From Pascua guehoae (lineage: Eukaryota; Basidiomycota; Tremellomycetes; Trichosporonales; Trichosporonaceae): a DNA stretch of 38,966 nt. Below the pieces are notes generated by a model, which was not told the origin of the DNA, ran no database searches, and worked only from the letters and a program-made list of their open reading frames with translations. Below are positions 28,357 through 38,624 of this stretch, piece by piece. The DNA lies in contig BCJX01000001.1 of assembly GCA_001600415.1 (NCBI GenBank), positions 777,270-816,235 on the forward strand. Direction: 5' to 3'. Both the position numbers and the translations under genes were made by a program. Position 1 is the first letter of the stretch; every line of letters begins with the position of its first letter.

Positions 28357-28862
28357 ATGCCCGACGAAATCACCTCGCGCGGCCAGAACAGCCAGGTACT
28401 CACCACCATTCATTCCCTGCTAACTCAAAGGGTAACTCGTACGACACGCGCTCGAACAGCAGCACTGGGAACACGGGTTACCACTACTCCAAGTACGTAT
28501 AAACCCCGCTCTCTTCCCGTGGCATTCTGCGACAGGCATGTCTTACACGGCTGCCGCCGGCCCAGATCCCCCTCCCCCCCTTCCCCCGCGCTGCTTCGCT
28601 AACGACAGCACGAACGGCTCGTTCTACTACTCGAACACCAATGGTTCGACCTACTACAACACCGGTGTCTCTCCTGGAAGGAACGTATTGGTGCCAAGCT
28701 CTAGGCCGTGCGTGGGGGCCCTCGCCCCCTGCCAAGAAGTCGTCACGTCCACAGCCTGAGGTGGCACCACTTCCCATGCTGACAGCAGGCTCGGGCTATG
28801 CGCAGTACACGTCCCCCTCGGGCGGCACGACGCAGTACTACGGCTCGAACGCCAAGAAGTAG
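28357..28862 (+). CDS. Conserved small Tyr/Asn/Ser/Gly-rich fungal protein (76 aa), function unknown
   Basis: Exons 28357-28395, 28431-28492, 28609-28664, 28789-28862; 231 nt, 76 aa, all junctions GT-AG with branch sites (gctaactcaaag, cgctaacgacag, gctgacagcag) before the acceptors. The protein starts MPDEITSRGQNSQGNSYD and then repeats an aromatic unit: YHYSN, FYYSNTNGSTYYNTG, QYTSPSGG, QYYGSN. I recall similar small repeat proteins (YHYSN..GSYYYSN.NGSTYYN) as unnamed conserved genes in many fungi, so the spliced product is well supported. It has no signal peptide, membrane segment or cysteine, and is probably disordered. Introns are 35, 116 and 124 nt. Confidence 0.82.
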
Positions 28863-31800
28863 ACGCGCGCGTCTGAGTCGCTCGTAGGGCGAATGCGGAA
28901 CCCAGGGCGCTGCGAACCGAACACCTAATTGCGAAGCAAGAGAGACCGCAGGATGAACGACGGAAGAACGTAACGACGCCAAGGCGAGTCCAACACATTG
29001 CGAGAAGAAGAGAAAGGGAAGGCTTTGGATGAGAGTAACAGAAGTGCATAGGATGAAAGTATGTGGTCTGTGGCAAACGCCAGTTCCTGGCTGCACAGGC
29101 CGAGCAGAGTGGACGCGTTGGCAACGCTCTAAAGTCTGACGCACGTCCCATACATGCTATCCTCCCGGCCTCTGTTTAGCACAACACCTCAGAGGGAGAA
29201 AAACAACTGGCTGTGAGCACATTGTGGCCTAACCGGAGCGCTTGACCGACGTTGGCCCCGCCAAGCGGCATTGATTTCAGGGTGGGCACTGTGCACTGTC
29301 TCCTGGGGCGTCTGCGAATGGTGAAGGAAGCACGGCGAGGGCGGCGCGGAGAGTCATCGTGTTGGTGTCCCCTCACACCAGAATGCACCGCAATGCTCAC
29401 AGTGAGACCCCTAGCAGCTCGGCAATCATCAAACATGGGACCTCATGACACATTCCAGCACGCGTAATCTGATTGCGGGTAGTGTGTGCCTATGTGCGTC
29501 GGTGGCGCTGCAACGATCGCCGAGGAATAGCCTCGAGACCTCGAGGGCCCTGACCATGTCAAATGCCGCGACAAGCTCGCTGGAATTCCGCCACGGGGCA
29601 TGCCCAGGACGTGGATGCGAAGCCTGCCGCCGGCGGCGAGCAGGTACGCCAAGGCGGTAAGCGCCGCAGCCCCTGTGTCATGAAGCCATGTCACGAAGGG
29701 GTATCGTTATTGACAAGACCACTCGCCCAGCGGGCTGTTTACGGACGTCAGACTCGGTTCCTTGCAGAGCCGGCGAGTACGAGAGACATGGAGTGACACA
29801 GTTCGAGTCGCAGATCAGGTGGAACAATTGGAACAACGGTGCCAATCGAGAGTCGAGGCGGCGATGAACGATCGTGGAGGCGGGTTAAAACTTTAAACAC
29901 TTCTTTTCTGGTTGTGTTCTCTCTATCAAGCTGTGGAGGCTGAGACCAACATTAGTCAGCAGCAAGCACAGTTCTCGAGCCGCGCCACGCTGCTTACCCA
30001 CCAGCTCGTCACAACATTCGGAATCGACGTTTTCTGCAACACCGTCGGACTCGCAGCACAAAACTCCGGCGGTGGGGTGTCATGTGATCATGTACTGGTT
30101 CCATAAGCCGTGGGGTGGCCAAGGGAGGCCAGAGAGAGAGACTGGTACCGAGCCGGGCAGCAGCAGCAGGCACAACAGCCCACTGAGTCGTCACCAACCG
30201 AAGGGACTCTGGTCGCCGCTTGGGCCCATGGCAGGGCACCTAGGCTGGGGCGGCAATGACACCAGAGGGTATGTGAGACTCTGAAAATATGCTGACACAG
30301 ACGACTGGCGATGGCCTGGATACGTCGAAAATAGACAACCTGGCACACGTTGGCACGTTGGGTGCCTATGTGACGTTGCAAAACGCAAGCTCTGTCTAAG
30401 CCTGTGGCGAACGCGAAGAAACACCCAACGAGGTCCGTGCGGGCGTACAGGGTAAAGGGCACGGCACGACGCACGGCGAGTCCAACGTGCCAACCCCCCG
30501 ACCGCCGGCCTGCCGACGTCAAGATCAAGACACGCAGGCGCGACAGTGTCTTGACCTGGGTTGCCTCCCAATCCGACATCTGGCATCTGGCAGAATGCAG
30601 GTGCGGATCCAGGATCCAAGACAAACCAAGTCGACAAATGTGAATAGGATATCAGGATATCAGTCTCACACGCGTACACGCCTCCACTCTGGCGCCCGGG
30701 GGGAACATATCAAAAGAGAAAGAAAGAAAATGCCGCATGGGCGCATTGATCGCTAACAGACGCCAGGTCGCACGGATCGCTTGTCTCGAACGAGTGGCAA
30801 CGCCACATTACGCACCGCCTCCCCCGCCCCTCGAGCCCTGGGGATTCCCAATGCCCCCCCACTCGGCCCACACACACGTCCGATATGTGGCCGATATATG
30901 GTACTCGCTATGATCGCCATAGAGGGCCAGGCGGGGAAAGCGAAACCGTGCCCTTTGGACAGGCTGCCGGCGACGCGGCACGGCCCAACCTACAATCCTC
31001 CCTTTGGCTGCAGCACCGTGCGCAACTTGTTCCTTAGTCTGCAAGTGTTGCTCTGCGCTCTTATGCTGCTTGCTCACTCCCTTTGGCATCCTTTGCAGGG
31101 CGGTGCATGGATATGTCCAGGTGATTACGACGCACAGTCCTCTGGCCCACGAGACAGCTGTCCTTGGGCAATTGGGCCCCCAGAGCTGGGTTGGGTTGGG
31201 TTAGTCCTGCCCATACGTAAGAGGATGCGTAGGGAGTGGCAAGGGGCAGCAGTTGGCAGGTAGGAAAACGACCATGCGGCGGTACCACTTTTTTTCACCA
31301 GTGGACGGCATGGGCGGCATGGCGGCATGGACGGGCATGTGTCCAAGGGTAGGAGAGAAGAACAAGATGAAATCAGCTCGGAATCAGGACATGGCGATCA
31401 AGTGTTTCTCAACATGAACATCAGGCACCCCCGCGTACCGGCGTACAACGTGCCTTTGTGCACTTGCATTTGCACGCCACAAGTCACAGTCACACCCCCC
31501 ACAGCCCTCTTGCCTATCTCGTCGAGCGCGTCGAGTCTGTGTCGGCACGACTCTGGTGGCGCGCGCGACCAGAGCCGCAACCGGTGGCATGCCGGGTTCC
31601 CCAGTCCTCGGCTTTCGGCCCAACAGTCCTCGTCTCGACTTCCACCAATGACTGCGCGGCACTGACAGGCAACCTCTGCCACATGTCGGCGTCCGTGTTG
31701 TGTCAGTGCCCAGCCGACTAGCCGACGCGCGCCGACGCGTCCCACATGCCATCCCTGGGGGTCCACAGCGTCTCTCCCCAAGTCCGGGGGACCACTCACA

Positions 31801-32825
31801 TTGCAAGGCTCCACGCCTTCCCCAGGCCCCACCCCACAACTACCCCCACACCGTCTTGTTGACGCTCACTGCACCCCTGATCGTTCTCCGACAGAAAAAA
31901 AGCAATAAGCCCGAAGCCACCCACTCGTCATCTGTGCCTTGCGCCTCGCTGTCTTTTGTGACTTGCTCCGCCCCGCCGCCCAGTCTCACACACCGCACGT
32001 CGCGCCCCTTCGTCTGCGGCCACCGGCCGCGCGTGCGTCACCGTGGCTTTCGGGCCCGTACCGCCCTCTGGCCTCTGGAAAAACAAGGCAAGACAAGCAG
32101 CGGCGTCGAGGCGCAGAGCCGCGGCCTGGGAACCGAGGCTGGCCGAGTCGCGGTCAGCGGCGCAGACCAGATACACACCATGCAGAGTCCAGGCCAAGGC
32201 CAAACTTGAGGCCGAGGGTGCCAAGAATAACGAGAAGCGTGCCATCCTTCTCAAGTCACCTTTTGACACACCCTCCAACTCAAACGCTCCGGTGGCGAAC
32301 ACGACACACGTTTTCTTTTCTTTCACAGTCACCAACACCGTTGACGCCTGTCTGGTCACGCTCCCAGTCTGGCAAGATCAAGATCCCCACCCCCGTACAC
32401 CCCCATATCCGCCTCCTCTCCTTTGTCCGCACATCTGGGGTCTCGCGAGGCCACCTGACCTCCCTCCGGCGGCACTTTCCAGAACAGGTGTGGGCCCAAC
32501 GACACGACTCGACGAGCCCGCCATCCCAGTCCACCACAGCTCCCCTACATGTCCCACGTTGTCTCATTCCCGCAGAGGACCAAACAGCACCCGTCCCTAC
32601 CGCCTGGAGCCACGCGCCGATTCCCGCAAACATAGCACGCCCGGCCCGGCCGCAAGAGTACAATAACCCCCGGTCTGGCCCCTTCTTCCAATCAACCCTT
32701 CCCCCCATACCAGCCGCCACTCGCAGCGCCAGGTGACTTCCCTCGCCTCGTCTTTGCCGCAGTCACAGCCCATCAAACGTCCCCATCCACCCCGCACCAA
32801 CATTCACAGTTGACGAAAGCCAATC
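28863..32825. other. Four-kilobase region without a supported gene
   Basis: I find no exon chain, tRNA or transposase. A few stretches look weakly coding, for example near 32190-32250 (KAKLEAEGAKNNEKRAILLK), but have no start or splice context. The last ~100 bp is CT-rich and is probably the leader of the 38-aa gene. Confidence 0.55.
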
Positions 32826-32998
32826 ATGCCCGACTCTGTATGTCACCCCCTTCCCTCCCTCTCCACATGCCCACCTGGGTCACTAACCTCCAGAGCGACA
32901 GCTCGGGCGGCTCGGTCGCCATCATGTACCCCCCCTTTGAGCCGTTTGGGGCCGACGAGCCCATCTCGGTCGTCCCCATCGAGTACACTGGCCCCTAG
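32826..32998 (+). CDS. Putative 38-aa microprotein, unknown
   Basis: Exons 32826-32837 and 32894-32998 (117 nt, 38 aa). The 56-nt intron has GTATGT, ctaac and ctccag signals. The product begins MPDSSDSSGGSVAIMYPPFE and ends VVPIEYTGP. Exon 2 codons nearly all end in G or C. The context caatcATGCC resembles the other micro-genes, and the upstream DNA is CT-rich. I do not recognise a family. Its N-terminal MPD matches the 76-aa protein only by the first three residues. An additional downstream exon cannot be excluded. Confidence 0.55.
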
Positions 32999-33026
32999 CA
33001 CCCGTCGCCACCAGGTGGGTACGAGT

Positions 33027-33105
33027 CACTGCCTCGAGGTTGGCCACCCCCCGTGTCAGCGCGCGTGGCACTGCCTCGAGGTTGACTAGCCCCCGTGTCA
33101 GCGCG
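33027..33105. repeat. 37-bp direct repeat, two copies
   Basis: Copies at about 33027-33063 and 33069-33105 share cactgcctcgaggttg and cccccgtgtcagcgcg. They lie just 3' of the 38-aa gene. Confidence 0.88.
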
Positions 33106-34116
33106 AGGCAGTTCACCCAGACAAGAATGCCAACTGACACCAGGACACCAGGCAAAGGGACGGTACACCCGCGTCCCACCCGTGCACCGTCTCGGCCATC
33201 CAAGCACGACAAGCACGATCCAAAGCACAACCCCTGCTGCGACTACCGTGCAGCTTGCACCACCCCATGATCACAATTACGACACACCAGATCCCCTCTG
33301 AGAGGCCCATCTACGATGCATTCCATACGACTTTTCTGGTTTCTGGTTTCTCAACTCGAGGATTGGTGTCCCTTGGCGGGGGTTTGTTTCTCAGAAATTC
33401 GTGTGCCACTGACAGCACCGTCGTCGAAAAAAAAAAAAAACACACACACAGACACAGACACACGCACATTGTCCAGGGCCGTACGAGATCTAGGAGACGA
33501 GCACCGAGTGCCCGATCGCGGCCCCAGCTACACCCAGCTCATAAACTGGAATCCTGGACGCAGCTGCTCGTGCGTGTGTACATTTCCTCTTTGCTCTTGT
33601 GAAAAATATCTCTGGGTCGAGAACTCGCATCGAGCCAGTGGGCACGCTCGCCTCAGCGGGAGCAGGGCGAGGCACTTAGTCGCCTGCTGTGCAATCGCAG
33701 CTGCGCGCAGCTACCTTGAACGTGGTCGTCACCTGTACTGCATGCTCCTTTGCTGCAATGGAGCTGGCTGGCAGACACCCGGACCTCGAGCTGCATCGTC
33801 CGCAGAACGCCGCTGTGGCTGGTACATGCCACGCCATGCAGTTGTCCCCAACCTCCCTCTCGTGCAACGCCCGGGTAGATGTGCCTCTTACTTTTGTATG
33901 CAGTACTGCCATTGGAGAAAATGCACGCGCCGTTCCCAACGTTTCGTGCCACACTGTTTACTGCCTGGACACGTTCTCAACTCTAATGGGCGCTTTAATC
34001 TGGCCCATCTGCACCCAACACGGACGCGTTCAGAAACCTTGGCTGCTCGCTGATCAATGTGCTGAACCTTGTCTCTACAACGTCGGCATGGTCGTCCCTT
34101 CAAGGCCAGAAACAAA

Positions 34117-34174
34117 GTATCCACCGGTACGGACGAGCGAGTGTGGTATCCACCGGCATGGACGAAGGAGTGTG
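34117..34174. repeat. 29-bp tandem repeat, two copies
   Basis: 34117-34145 and 34146-34174 both begin gtatccaccgg and end gagtgtg, with a few mismatches. Confidence 0.88.
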
Positions 34175-34848
34175 GCAGAACCCTCCCACGCAGCAAAGTT
34201 GAGACCGCATGCTCGTCCTGGAAGAGAGTCTGGTCTGTGCACCACCATGGCACGTACCACCCTCATTCTAGTTTCTCGCAAATGGTATGCAAGCATGGCA
34301 TACACACAGCCGCAGCGGGGAACCGAGCGCACGTACGGTGAAAAGACATGGGGATAGATGGTGCGTGGTTGGTGGCACGAGACGTGCCGCTTGGAATCAA
34401 GGGAATAGCGACGATCACACAGCCCCCGACGTGGCCGGCCTTGGCTTGCAGACATGAGCTGCATGCAGATTGCGCACAATGAGCACTACAGTGAGCGCAG
34501 TGAGAACAATGCGCACAATGCAACAATGCACATTCTGTACCGACTGCACCGCAGACAGACCGCAGTCTGTACAGAGGGTCCGCATGTCCGCACGGCTCGA
34601 GGGAGGAAAAGGGCACACGACCAGGGAAGGTCGACACACGTCCCACTCTGCAATTGCCACCCACGCCCTTGGCATTGTCCCCACACCCCACCTCTCCACC
34701 CCCACCCCACTTCGACCACTTCACCCCACCTCACCACCCCACTTCACCTCACCTCACCTCGCCACACCTCCCCTCGCCACAATCCACCTCACCTCACCTT
34801 TACTCCATTCCACCATCCCCCATCCCCATCCTCATATACCACCCCACC

Positions 34849-35076
34849 ATGCTCTCGCAACTCGTCTTCCTCCTCTGCTCCGCGACCTACTTTGCCTCCC
34901 TCTCAGGCCTCGTCGTCGTCCTCTCCGTCCTCGTATCCGCCTACTACACCCTCCCACCTCGACCGATCCAGCACCTCTCCTGCCCCCCGTCGAGTTACGG
35001 TTCTAGCCCGTCCTCGCCGGTGGTCCCTGGTTCCCCCGCCCACCGATATCGGCCACGGCTGCGTGTCGTGACATAG
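34849..35076 (+). CDS. Possible small membrane or secreted peptide, or first exon of the Cys-rich gene
   Basis: The start context is ccaccATG after a CT-rich leader-like stretch. Unspliced it gives 75 residues starting MLSQLVFLLCSATYFASLSG, strongly hydrophobic over residues ~4-33 (signal anchor or signal peptide), then Pro/Ser-rich. Codons almost all end in C or G in the first 40 positions. A GTATCC at 34933 in phase 0 could instead splice to the phase-0 exon at 35241, making a secreted or anchored Cys-rich protein. I cannot decide between these. Confidence 0.35.
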   Translation: MLSQLVFLLCSATYFASLSGLVVVLSVLVSAYYTLPPRPIQHLSCPPSSYGSSPSSPVVPGSPAHRYRPRLRVVT

Positions 35077-35200
35077 CCGATCGGCTGTGGCTGTGCGATT
35101 GGATTCGAATTTGACTGGGAACTGGGCTCGAGACGCCACCGTGCGTGCGCGTACGCTCAGACTTTACATGCCACTTGCGAGCCACTTGCTTCCGTAGACC

Positions 35201-35386
35201 ATGGTGAGCTAGGTTTATGTTGGACGTGAGCTCATTGCAGGAAAAGTGCGACTTTGTCATCGGGTGCGAGGAGGGGTGCTACTGCTCCGAGTGCGAGCGG
35301 GAGAGTGACTGGGAGGACGAGTCGTCGGGTAGGTGGCTGAGTCTCGTTGGATGTTAACCTACGCAGACGAGGACGAGGACGAGTAG
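35201..35386 (+). CDS. Acidic Cys-rich microprotein (36 aa) with a duplicated terminal exon
   Basis: Exons 35201-35203 (ATG only), 35241-35328, 35367-35386; 111 nt, 36 aa. The ATG is followed at once by GTGAGC, as in RPB10. The product is M-EKCDFVIGCEEGCYCSECE followed by an acidic tail. Its five cysteines are spaced C-x5-C-x3-C-x-C-x2-C, which suggests metal binding or disulfides. The last intron (GTAGGT, ttaac, cgcag) and terminal exon are tandemly duplicated downstream: using the second acceptor (exon 35451-35470) would end the protein DWDEDE instead of DEDEDE. Exon 2 codons mostly end in G or C. The true 5' end may lie in the upstream hydrophobic reading frame at 34849. No family recognised. 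Confidence 0.5.
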
Positions 35387-35482
35387 GGTATGCATTTGTT
35401 AGACGAGTCCGGTAGGTTGTGGCTCTTGGTGAGAGCGCTAACCTGCGCAGACTGGGACGAGGACGAGTAGGGTATGCATGTA
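35316..35482 (+). repeat. Tandem duplication of an intron plus terminal exon
   Basis: Copy A spans 35316-35401 and copy B 35402-35482; a third start (gacgagtt) follows at 35483. Both copies keep gacgagtc, GTAGGT donor, t/ctaacct branch site, cgcag acceptor, gacgaggacgag, the TAG stop and ggtatgcat. Confidence 0.85.
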
Positions 35483-37140
35483 GACGAGTTGATACGAGAT
35501 CCATAGAGCAGTGAAGATAGACACGATGTACACCAGTCACCACTCAGCACCTTGGGCGCAGGAGTTTAGTCGCGGCAACCTTGCACACGAGTGTTCTCCC
35601 CGAGCAACGCGGAGCAGGTTCAGTCTTTGTCTTTGTCATCTCTTGGCCCAGTTTGCGATAAAATAGTCAACGATAATCCGTATCTCGATCATGGCGTCGA
35701 AACTCTCCCCCACCTCCTGTCCTCAGGGCTCACGGCGTTCCAGCAGCCAACACTTGACATCTGGAGCCATCTCGCCTCCCAACCCCCACAACCTCTGTCG
35801 GCCCCGCGGACATTTTTACATTTATCAGAATTCGTTATCAGACCAGGTCCCGAGTGACCACCGCCTGGGTCCCTTACGGCTGCATCGAGGTCGTGGCGTG
35901 GCGTGCGTGCTGTGGCATGTGGCAAGTTGCTCCAATCGGTGCAGAGCATGCAGAGACAAAGCACATGACAATGAACAGGCCGACAGACATGCCCCGAAAA
36001 GAGCATGCCATTGCCGCGGCCGACGCGAACGTACACGTGTAGATCCGCCCCTCACGCGCGGCATAATGCGGTCCCTGCCCTCCTTTAGGGCCGTCACACC
36101 CAACCCAGCACGGCCAGCACGTCTTCGCATCACGTCTGTCACTCGTGAGGATAATCCACCCCTTTCCGACACGTCTCCACGTCGCTGCGTCGCAACGCGA
36201 CACATGGCACAACCCCGTGCATGTCCGCACAGGCCTTGCTTTTCACCAGCAGCACGCCTCACGCAGCACCACAGCACGCAGCATGCAGCATGCAGCACGC
36301 AGGATACAGAATGCAGCCGAGCATGCCCCTTACCTTTGCCCCATTTGTTTGGCCTCCTTTGTTATCGGAACATGGGCCAGATGGATGGTGTGGCTGTGGC
36401 GGGGTATGTGCCATGTCTCGGGCATGGCCGGGAGTGTCCATGCGTCAAGGTGTGGCGGTCGCGTCGACTGCAATTAAAGCGTGGTGATCACACGACCTGG
36501 CCAGCCATCGCATCATCCAGCTCTCCAGACATTTCGTGCTTTGCACCAAAGGGGGCATACACGCGTTCGCCGTTTGCGAGGTGCAAGTGTGCCATGTACA
36601 ATTGAGAACTACACACGGTGCCAAGAACGCATGCACAACACACGCTCGCTACGGACCATGGCGACGAGACGACGAGACGCGCCCCCGCACCGTCGTCGCG
36701 ACCACTCCTTGTACGTTTCCCTGGCACACTCGCCTCGTCGCACCCCATTCTGCTCGTCTGGGGCGTACATCCCCACACTCTCGTTGCACTTGTCAGACTC
36801 TGCTTTCCAGCACAGAGCACAGAAAGCATGTAGAGGCTCGCACACACAGCGTGCGCTTTGCACCCGCACCCTCTACTCTGAAGACGGCCGAGTGCACACT
36901 TGACAGTTCTGGAAATGTGTAAATGGCGGCAATCTGTGATAGAATGTGGCGTGTGCCTGGAAACGCTGCAGTAACGGCGCCACCTGCAGCCTAGCTGCCT
37001 GCCTGGCAACGCGTGTGATGTGCCACATCGTGCCACCTTGGTGACCTCGACGCGCGGCGAGCTGCCATTCTGGGGTGCGAGCACCGTGTCCCGTCCCCCA
37101 GGCGATTCTCTCCCGCCGTCGCCTGGGGTTGGAGAGGGGA
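35483..37140. other. Intergenic region before the 100-aa gene
   Basis: No supported gene. It contains GCAGCAYGCA-type repeats at about 36255-36310. The 3' end carries the promoter of the 100-aa gene, annotated separately. Confidence 0.5.
36255..36310. repeat. gcagcaYgca short repeats
   Basis: Consecutive gcagcacgca and gcagcatgca units, about five imperfect copies. Confidence 0.7.
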
Positions 37141-37146
37141 TATAAA
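37096..37146 (+). promoter_or_regulatory. Promoter of the 100-aa gene: 10-bp inverted repeat and TATA box
   Basis: ccccaggcga (37096-37105) and tcgcctgggg (37119-37128) are perfect inverted arms with a 13-nt spacer. TATAAA lies at 37141-37146, preceded by agagggga, which contains an AGGGG stress-element-like motif. The start codon is 133 bp downstream after a CT-rich, then caacaa-rich leader. This is the clearest core promoter in the window; regulatory function is inferred. Confidence 0.6.
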
Positions 37147-37278
37147 CCCCGCTCTCGACCGTTTGTCTCTTCATCAACTCTCTCACTCTTCACTCTCACT
37201 CCAACTCCCACTCCACACCACAACTCCCACTCCAAACCTTCACCCTCACCCTCACCACCAACAACAACAACAACAACA

Positions 37279-37676
37279 ATGTCCGCCGAGCAGCAGCAGA
37301 TCGTGAGTACCTTCTTTCGCCAGCACTAACACCAGACCCCCGAGGCCGTCGCCGTCGCCACCCCCGCGCCCGCGGTCACCGAGGCCCCTCCTTGCTGCGC
37401 CAGCCCCGGCGCCCCCGCCGCCGACGCGGCAGTCGAGGCCGTCGCTCCCGTCGCGGCGGCGGCTGCCCCCGAGGCCGCCCCCGAAGCCCCCGCCGCTGAG
37501 GCACCCAAGGAGGCCCCCGAGCCCAAGGCTGCCGAGGCGGCCGCCCCGCCCGCCGACGCGGCCCCCGCCGCCGAGGCCCCGGCTGCCGCTGCCGCTGAGG
37601 GTGAGTCCGAGTCTCCATTGTTTCCATCACAGCGTCCCGCCCCGGCATCCCACCCAACCACCCCCCGCGGCTCCTT

Positions 37677-37710
<34 letters not shown>

Positions 37711-37895
37711 ATCCCCTATTCCCGACCTCCTTTGTGTACATCCTTCTCTCTCGCTTCCATCACCACACACAAGCGTCGCTTCCATCACCACACACATCCT
37801 TCTCTCCTCTCGCTTATCCCCCTCTCCTCGCTTCCATAACCACACAACCCTCTCTCGCTTCCACACACGCGCTAACCCCAGCCCCCGCCGCCTAA
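37279..37895 (+). CDS. Small Ala/Pro/Glu-rich disordered protein (100 aa), unknown
   Basis: Exons 37279-37302, 37336-37600, 37882-37895; 303 nt, 100 aa. Intron 1 is 33 nt (GTGAGT, actaac, accag). Intron 2 is 281 nt and holds a C30 run; it ends gctaaccccag. The product begins MSAEQQQITPEAVAVATPAP, contains a single CC pair (PPCCAS, about residues 27-32), and is otherwise AEAP-type low complexity to the end. No signal peptide or membrane segment. A TATA box, inverted repeat and long CT/CAA-rich leader suggest strong or inducible expression. Function unknown; abundance is inferred from the promoter only. The third exon (four residues and a stop) rests on splice signals alone. Confidence 0.7.
37679..37708 (+). 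repeat. Poly-C tract (30 C) in an intron
   Basis: Uninterrupted C on the coding strand within intron 2 of the 100-aa gene. Confidence 0.95.
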
Positions 37896-38542
37896 GCGCC
37901 CAAGCACCCGAGTCGGCCCCTTGGCCGACCCCGCGGCCTGGCCGCGGCAAGACACCCGTTTTCCGCGCGTGGTGGCGCACGTATTTCGCGATGATGCATC
38001 CTTTTTATACCTTTTGTGTGATGGCAGGCGAGAAACTGACACCGCTTGGCGAGTTGGTGATGGGTTGGGGTTGGAGTGGGTCGTGGTCGCTCGTGTTCCA
38101 CGTCACTTGTTGGGCCCAGAGGTCGGGCGTAGAACCAGTCCTTTGGGGTGTTTCCACCTCGACGACAGCAGGCGCAGGCGCAGGTGTAGGCAGCGACTGG
38201 CGACCAGCGGAGAGTCGCGCAGGCGACGTGTCAGAACCGTGCGATCCGCCACTTTGTGGCGCCGCCACATTTGTGCTTCTCCCCACGTCTCTTTCGCTAG
38301 AGCTCGCCCCTGGCGCCCCTCCCCTGCACCTGTTCGCCCTCCACCCCTTCCTCCCGCAACCCACCCTCCTTTGCCAAGAGGACAGGGGGGTGCGGTTGCT
38401 TGGACTAGGTCGCTTATCAGCAGCCCCGCGCACCGTTGGCTGCTGTGATCTGTAACGCTGCGATTCCAAGTGAACTGATAAGCTTCAACAAGAGGAAAAA
38501 AAAACGACGCAACCCACAGGTCACAAGGCGGCAAAAAGATTC
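37896..38542. other. Intergenic region between the 100-aa gene and tRNA-Asp
   Basis: Contains the 3' end of the 100-aa gene and otherwise no supported coding sequence. The last bases include the tRNA's terminator (38533-38537). Confidence 0.5.
38533..38537 (-). terminator. RNA polymerase III terminator of tRNA-Asp
   Basis: On the minus strand a TTTTT run begins five nucleotides after the tRNA 3' end, the usual Pol III stop signal. Confidence 0.8.
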
Positions 38543-38624
38543 TCTCTGTCGGAGAGTCGAACTCCGCTCTCCCGCGACCACGAAAGTGACAAGCGAGCAT
38601 ACTAAACCGATATACGAACAGAGA
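38543..38624 (-). tRNA. tRNA-Asp (anticodon GTC) with a 10-nt intron
   Basis: Read on the minus strand, TCTCTGT pairs perfectly with ACAGAGA as a 7-bp acceptor stem. CGGAG-TTCGACT-CTCCG forms the T arm, and GTAT/GTAT a weak D arm around a CGG-containing loop. The anticodon stem is CTCGC/GCGGG (one G-U). The loop starts TTGTCA, with anticodon GTC after T33, then carries ten extra bases (CTTTCGTGGT) after position 37, where nuclear tRNA introns lie, before C38. The total is 82 nt, 72 when spliced. A T5 terminator follows. Confidence 0.92.

Larger units (their letters stand above)
32999..34848. other. Intergenic region with short repeats
   Basis: Contains the 37-bp repeat (33027-33105), an A14 run followed by CA-rich DNA (33427-33470), and a 29-bp repeat (34117-34174). 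The last ~170 bp (34680-34848) is strongly pyrimidine-rich with cacctcacc units, as leaders are elsewhere in this window. No supported gene. Confidence 0.55.

Noticed and set aside
31939..32736. 265-residue plus-strand frame
   Set aside because: Arg/Pro/Ser-rich GC-driven frame; overlapping frames are equally open and no start or intron context supports it.
36488..37186. 232-residue minus-strand frame
   Set aside because: It overlaps the TATA promoter of the 100-aa gene and shows no domain or consistent codon bias.
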